The notes under the pieces are model-generated. The model saw only the letters and a program-made list of their open reading frames with translations, made no database searches and had not been told where the DNA came from. Below, piece by piece: positions 59,922-64,000 of a stretch of DNA of 64,000 nt. This stretch comes from an uncultured Coriobacteriia bacterium (GTDB taxonomy: Bacteria > Actinomycetota > Coriobacteriia > Coriobacteriales > QAMH01): the NCBI GenBank assembly GCA_959608885.1, contig CAUHSG010000003.1, forward strand, positions 1 to 64,000, written 5' to 3'. The first letter of the stretch is position 1; each line of letters starts with the position of its first letter. The position numbers were made by a program, and so were the translations under genes.

Positions 59922-60743
59922 TTAGCCGGCCGCGTAGAGTGACACGGGACCCATGTTGCGATCCTCGTCGACGGTCGACGCCTCGACCATGCGGGTCATG
60001 TAACCTTCGGCCTCGAAGTACACCTGCCAGTTACCGGCAGCGATCTGGTGGAACCAGAAGTCCCCGAAGTCGTCGGTCTGCGTGACCAGCACCTCACCGG
60101 TATCGACGTTCTGCGCCGTCACCTTGGCGCCAATCAGGACCTCGTCCTCTTCAGGATCGATGACGATTCCCGCCAGGAAGCGCTTGGGCAGGTTCAGGTA
60201 ATGCATGCGTGGCCTGTCGCGATCGGCGCGCTCGGGCATGAGCGCCTCGGCCTGCTCGAGCTCCTCAGCGAACTCCTCCTCGTCGCCAAAGCGAATGGCT
60301 CCGTGCGGACATACGTCAACGCAATGGGGGATTTCGCCAGCGTCGATGAGATGGGCGCAGCCCGTGCACTTCTGGGGAATCTCGAGCTCCTCGTTCCAGA
60401 AAATCGCACCGTAGGGGCAGGCCTCCACGAGTTCCTTGTGGCCTTTCGCCTTGGAGGGGTCAATGATCACAAGGCCGTCGTCACGCTTGTACACCGCTTC
60501 GGGGGCGGCGCTCATGCATGGGGCGCCATCGCAATGCTGGCACATGTGCATGATGTATGCGATCTTTACCTTGGGGACTTGCCCGCGAATCCTTTCCTCG
60601 ATGCGCGTCCAGAACTGGCCCGTGTCGGGCTGGGGTTTCGAATAGGGAAGCCACTCGTTATCGACGTGCTCGTCCTTGCAGGCCAGCTGGCAGTTGCGGC
60701 AACCGTTGCACTTGGCTGCGTCAAAGATGAAAGTCTTACCCAT
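59922..60743 (-). CDS. Pyrogallol-transhydroxylase-like small subunit (multi-4Fe-4S)
   Basis: This 273-aa protein is essentially the length of the Pelobacter transhydroxylase small subunit. It has three cluster regions: CNGCRNCQLAC near 13-23, CQHCDGAPC near 68-76, and CTGCAHL with CVDVCPHG near 125-150. The last 75 residues form a beta-rich Cna-B-like domain (AGIVIDPEEDEVLIGAKVTA). It starts 2 nt after the large-subunit stop. It probably relays electrons or stabilises the catalytic subunit. Confidence 0.88.
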   Translation of the reverse strand: MGKTFIFDAAKCNGCRNCQLACKDEHVDNEWLPYSKPQPDTGQFWTRIEERIRGQVPKVKIAYIMHMCQHCDGAPCMSAAPEAVYKRDDGLVIIDPSKAKGHKELVEACPYGAIFWNEELEIPQKCTGCAHLIDAGEIPHCVDVCPHGAIRFGDEEEFAEELEQAEALMPERADRDRPRMHYLNLPKRFLAGIVIDPEEDEVLIGAKVTAQNVDTGEVLVTQTDDFGDFWFHQIAAGNWQVYFEAEGYMTRMVEASTVDEDRNMGPVSLYAAG

Positions 60744-60745
60744 GG

Positions 60746-63355
60746 TTATTCCCCCTCAACGATACGAGCTGTGGCAACGAGGCCGCATGCCGGGTCATAC
60801 GCGCGCTCAAATGCCTCGGGATATTCCTGTGCGAGCTTGAAGACGTCTACTTTCTCCACGTTAACCAGGAAGCCCGAGGTAACCTCTCCGGCCGCGTTCT
60901 TGGAGGTGGTGGGGGTGGGGGCGATGAGGTTGTTCGCCCCACCGCGGTCAAGACCGCCCTCACCCAAGACGATGGTGTCGCAACGCGCACCGTGATCCTG
61001 ATAGACGGCACCGGGCATGATGCGCTCGGAAACGAGCACGCCACCCAGGACGGCGCCACGTTCGTTGTAGATTTTCGCGACATCGCCCGTTTCGAGGCCG
61101 AGTTTGCCGGCATCGATGGGGTTGACCCAAAGGGGCTCATACAGATAGCCGTCGGGACCCTTCACCTTGCACGTCTCTATCTCGCGGAACCATGTGACGT
61201 CGTCATGTTGTGCGTGGACGCGGAAGTGTGGATGGTTGCTCACCAGAAGGAAGGGATACTTTCGACCACGCTCCAGGTATTGCCTTTCCTGATGTCCGGC
61301 GCCTTCGTCAATCCAGTGGGGGATGGGACCTCGCTCCTTGTCATCCGGGAAGTAGCTGGCGAGCGTCGTGGAGTAGTACTCCAGCTTGCCAGATGGGGTG
61401 CGGAGCGGATGACCTTCGGGATCCTCGTAGAACTCGATGAGGCCCGCCGGTATCTCCTTCCAATCCTCGCGGGTCGGGAAGGCGTAGTACTGGCGCTCCA
61501 CGAACTCGTCGAAACTCAGGTCCTCGGGCGCACCGGAGGATTCGAAGCCAACCCTGATCCACTCCTCATCCGTCTTGCCACCCAGGTACTTGTCGTAGAT
61601 GCCCTCGTAGATGCCCCCGTAGCTCTCCAGCTTCTTCGCGACGATGCCCACGGCCTCCTTGTCGGAGACGGATTCCCCGATGGGCTTGATGGCCTGCTTC
61701 TCGTAGAACACGACATTCCACTGGCCCGAGTCGTTGTCCGTGCCGATGTCCGCCGTCTCGAACTTGGTGTTGGTGGGCAGGATGATGTCGGCGAACATGG
61801 TGTCGTTCTCCATCCAGGGATGCTGGACGATGACCGTCTCGATGCTCTCGTGCCGAAGGGCGTCTTGCATCTTGAATCCGCCGTTCCAGCAGGTTTCCCA
61901 GCAAGGCGAGTCGGACCAAACCATGTGGATGCGGCTTCCGCCCTCGGGCGGGAACGTGAACTCGAGGAACTGGTCCTCTCTCGGAAGACCGGCGTTTACG
62001 TGGCCATACCAGCTGATGGGCGGGTTCATGATGGCTTCGGGGATGCGGGTCTTGGGAATGAACGAGGGCTTGGTGCCGGTGACGAAACCTCGATAGGCGG
62101 CACCCAGGCTGGGGATGTTGGTGGAGGGGGGAAGCACATCCAGCGTCGGGATGCCGAAAAGCGTCCACTCGAGGAACTTGAACTGGTTCGCTCCGGGTTT
62201 GCCAACGCCTTGCATGCCCAGGAGCGCTACCTCCAGACGTGCCGGCTCGTGGGCGAAGCAGCTGCGGATGAAGCTACCGCCGTTGCAATGCGCGATGGAT
62301 ACCGCATGCTTTGCCCAGTAACGCGCGAGGGCCTTGATGGTGTATGCGGGAATCCCGCAGATCTTCTCGGCCCACTTGGGCGTCTTGGGCACGCCGTCCT
62401 CGCCGCCCAGGACATAGTACTTGAAGTTCTCGAAGCCCACGGCATGCGTCTCGAGGTAGTCCTTGTCGTACGTATCTTCCTTGATCCAGGTGTAGGCGAT
62501 TGCGAGCTGCAGGGCGGCGTCGGTGTTGGGAAGCACGGGAATCCACTTGTCCGCATGGACGCCGTTGGCATAGTTGACGTCGGGCGCGATGTGGATTTGC
62601 CTCACGCCGATTTCCGTAAACCAGAAGCACAGGCGGCTTGCCATCTGTCCGCCCCATCCCAGTGGCGTCGTCTCGGGGTCGCATCCCCAGAACAGCACGG
62701 CATCGCCGTTTTCCGAGATGTCCTTGATGATGTTGTTCTGGAGGTTTTGCTGGCCGAGGGGATCCATGCCCCAGATGTGCTTGGCGCCCCAGTACCAGCC
62801 TTCCCAGGAGTCCGGCTGACGGGATTGGATCGTGAATCCACCGCAAAGGTCCAGCAGCTGGGAGATGCAGCCGTGCGAGGCGTGGACGACCTTCGTCTCG
62901 CCGTGGCCGTCGATTTCCAGCAAGATGGATTCCGGACCGTATTCGTCGTGCATGCGCTTTATCTCGGCAGCGCAAATCTCGGCCGCCTCGTCCCAGGAAA
63001 TGCGCTCGTAATCAGACGACCCGCGGTTCTGGGGGTTGCGCTCGCCATCGGGGTCCCAATCGACGCGCTTCATGGGGTAGGGGATGCGGTTCTTGGAGTA
63101 GACGCGCTTTTTGTAGCATAGCGAGAGCGGGGACATGTGGGTCTTGAAGCCCGGCTCGAATACATGGCCCCTTGCCTCGATCTTCCAGGCATTCAGCTCC
63201 TCGGGGGTCTGATGCTCGTCAAAGTGGAAGGGACGAATGCGGATGATCTTATCGTTCTCCTCGTCGATGTCGACAGTGCAGGCGTTGCTCCCCAGGCCAA
63301 AGCTGTCAAAGCCCAGGCCCTTGATTATGGGAGTGCCCTTCACATCGTTGCTCAT
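60746..63355 (-). CDS. Pyrogallol-transhydroxylase-like molybdoenzyme large subunit
   Basis: This 869-aa DMSO-reductase-family protein lacks the N-terminal 4Fe-4S cysteines, as does the pyrogallol-phloroglucinol transhydroxylase large subunit. H151 (in DGHGETK) and the pair D182-S183 (in QPDSWEGW) occupy places matching its His144, Asp174 and Mo-ligand Ser175. The residues after the His read KVVHAS, so substrate contacts reported there (Tyr152, Arg153) appear changed. No Tat signal is present. It is coupled to the small subunit and preceded by a small MCFRP zinc-ribbon gene. Confidence 0.87.
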   Translation of the reverse strand: MSNDVKGTPIIKGLGFDSFGLGSNACTVDIDEENDKIIRIRPFHFDEHQTPEELNAWKIEARGHVFEPGFKTHMSPLSLCYKKRVYSKNRIPYPMKRVDWDPDGERNPQNRGSSDYERISWDEAAEICAAEIKRMHDEYGPESILLEIDGHGETKVVHASHGCISQLLDLCGGFTIQSRQPDSWEGWYWGAKHIWGMDPLGQQNLQNNIIKDISENGDAVLFWGCDPETTPLGWGGQMASRLCFWFTEIGVRQIHIAPDVNYANGVHADKWIPVLPNTDAALQLAIAYTWIKEDTYDKDYLETHAVGFENFKYYVLGGEDGVPKTPKWAEKICGIPAYTIKALARYWAKHAVSIAHCNGGSFIRSCFAHEPARLEVALLGMQGVGKPGANQFKFLEWTLFGIPTLDVLPPSTNIPSLGAAYRGFVTGTKPSFIPKTRIPEAIMNPPISWYGHVNAGLPREDQFLEFTFPPEGGSRIHMVWSDSPCWETCWNGGFKMQDALRHESIETVIVQHPWMENDTMFADIILPTNTKFETADIGTDNDSGQWNVVFYEKQAIKPIGESVSDKEAVGIVAKKLESYGGIYEGIYDKYLGGKTDEEWIRVGFESSGAPEDLSFDEFVERQYYAFPTREDWKEIPAGLIEFYEDPEGHPLRTPSGKLEYYSTTLASYFPDDKERGPIPHWIDEGAGHQERQYLERGRKYPFLLVSNHPHFRVHAQHDDVTWFREIETCKVKGPDGYLYEPLWVNPIDAGKLGLETGDVAKIYNERGAVLGGVLVSERIMPGAVYQDHGARCDTIVLGEGGLDRGGANNLIAPTPTTSKNAAGEVTSGFLVNVEKVDVFKLAQEYPEAFERAYDPACGLVATARIVEGE

Positions 63356-63434
63356 GCTCCTTCTCCTCTCATGCGTGGTTCTTGCTATCGGTCATGATGG
63401 CGCCGCGAGCCGTGCGTCCAGACAGTCCGGATGC

Positions 63435-63662
63435 CTATGCGCCCGGCTTGGGCGGGGTCGGCACCGTGGGGACCTTGATTCCCGGGGCGGGAACGGCCGG
63501 AGCGCCGGGAGCGCCGGGTACGGTCGGGATGCCGGCCGAAGGAGGTGCGGGGTCGGCCTTGGCTCCGCAGTTGGGACACTGGTCCAAGGTGGGATCGACC
63601 TCTGCCCCACATTTGGGGCATTTCACGGGGCCGGCATCAAGGGAAGGCGGTCTGAAGCACAT
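63435..63662 (-). CDS. Small MCFRP zinc-ribbon protein with Pro-rich tail
   Basis: This 75-aa protein starts at ATG 63662 behind AAAGGAAAG. It begins MCFRPPSLDAGP, then has one zinc ribbon, CPKCGAEVDPTLDQCPNCG. About 35 residues rich in Pro/Ala/Gly (VPGAPGAPAVPAPG) complete it. The MCFRP start and GAP tail match the 68-aa protein at 38711-38917. It is the first gene of the transhydroxylase-like operon, 79 nt upstream of the large subunit. Confidence 0.8.
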   Translation of the reverse strand: MCFRPPSLDAGPVKCPKCGAEVDPTLDQCPNCGAKADPAPPSAGIPTVPGAPGAPAVPAPGIKVPTVPTPPKPGA

Positions 63663-63725
63663 GATCTTTCCTTTCTTTTTTGTGCCCTCCTTGTCAGGGG
63701 GAGGCAAATTTCACGGTAATTGAGC

Positions 63726-63757
63726 GCCGGCGGATGGGCTGGATGGCACCCGCCGGC
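63726..63757 (-). terminator. Hairpin between ferredoxin gene and next operon
   Basis: GCCGGCGG and CCGCCGGC form an 8-bp GC stem between the stop of the edge gene and the MCFRP gene. There is no T-run, so it may be an attenuator or protein-binding dyad. Confidence 0.5.
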
Positions 63758-63768
63758 ACAAGGAGGGC

Positions 63769-64000
63769 CTAGGTAAAGAGCGCCATTTTTGGCTTGTCTA
63801 ACTTGTCCTTCAGCTCTTCGAAGGTTCCGACGTAGATGCAGCCAGCTTGGCAATGTTGCATGCAGCTTGGGGCCTTGCCCGCGGCCTGCCGGGGTGCGCA
63901 GCGGTTGCAGCGGTCTGTGGGAACGGGAACGAACTCGTATTGCCACTTTCGCTCGCTGAGCTGGTCGGGACCGATCTGATGCAGCTTGATGCCGTATTTG
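63769..64000 (-). CDS. 4Fe-4S partner protein, truncated at window edge
   Basis: The last 76 residues are visible; the start lies beyond the window. The sequence FVPVPTDRCNRCAPRQAAGK, then CMQHCQAGC, then VGTFEELKDKLDKPKMALF follows the same plan as the second cluster half and C-terminus of the island partners (CDLC ... CVHHC ... LVKEMDKKPNQVMF). By analogy another molybdoenzyme gene should lie just upstream of it outside the window. Confidence 0.85.
   Translation of the reverse strand, partial: KYGIKLHQIGPDQLSERKWQYEFVPVPTDRCNRCAPRQAAGKAPSCMQHCQAGCIYVGTFEELKDKLDKPKMALFT

Noticed and set aside
37101..64000. Prophage or integrative element as origin of the metabolic island
   Set aside because: No integrase, transposase, phage structural gene or attachment repeat was found; the three tRNA genes are not at the island boundary.

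Overview
The window is a bacterial chromosome segment around the replication origin. The origin block reads recF-dnaN-dnaA on the minus strand, then an AT-rich oriC-like stretch (4884-5434), then rpmH-rnpA-yidD-yidC-jag-rsmG-parS-parA-parB on the plus strand. Several features point to the actinobacterial class Coriobacteriia, most likely the family Eggerthellaceae (strictly anaerobic gut-type Actinobacteria): many DMSO-reductase-family molybdoenzymes, an Old-Yellow-Enzyme/SDR cassette, and a membrane-embedded LuxR regulator beside MFS transporters. The species is inferred from content only; no 16S gene is present.

Layout. 1-10.1 kb: replication, ribosome/RNase P, membrane insertion and partitioning genes, plus a GHKL-ATPase/winged-helix protein directly upstream of dnaA. 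10.1-34 kb: housekeeping genes (rlmN, ddl, three tRNAs, an AmmeMemoRadiSam pair, AI-2E-type permease, methyltransferase, purine nucleoside phosphorylase, bifunctional nuclease, DinG-type helicase, HemW-like radical SAM protein, paired WYL regulators, moeA, larE, a trigger-factor-like protein, FKBP isomerase). Many gaps here carry one of two recurring inverted-repeat families: A, with CCAGACA...TGTCTGG ends, and B, around GACAAATG...CATTTGTC.

33.7-56.7 kb: a roughly 23-kb co-directional metabolic island. It starts with an MFS transporter, a LuxR-type membrane regulator and a second (OFA-type) MFS transporter. Four paralogous cytoplasmic molybdopterin oxidoreductases of 763-788 aa follow. Three have a dedicated two-cluster ferredoxin-like partner. 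Accessory genes are a TorD-type chaperone, a DUF1883 protein, an FKBP isomerase and small Cys- or Pro/Ala/Gly-rich proteins. The island ends with an OYE flavoenzyme-SDR-OYE flavoenzyme cassette. No Tat signal, membrane anchor or quinol-oxidising subunit is visible, so these look like soluble reductive enzymes fed by transporters. The enzymes resemble the acetylene hydratase/catechol dehydroxylase branch, which suggests reductive attack on imported aromatic or polyphenol-like compounds; the substrates cannot be read from sequence.

56.7-64 kb: an XRE/zinc-ribbon regulator, an AAA_14/DUF4143 ATPase behind a large palindrome, and a HigBA-like toxin-antitoxin locus whose toxin frame is broken. A minus-strand operon then encodes a pyrogallol-transhydroxylase-like molybdoenzyme (large and small subunits) behind another small MCFRP protein. 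A truncated ferredoxin-type partner at the right edge implies one more molybdoenzyme locus beyond the window. moeA (28.5 kb) fits the heavy demand for molybdenum cofactor.
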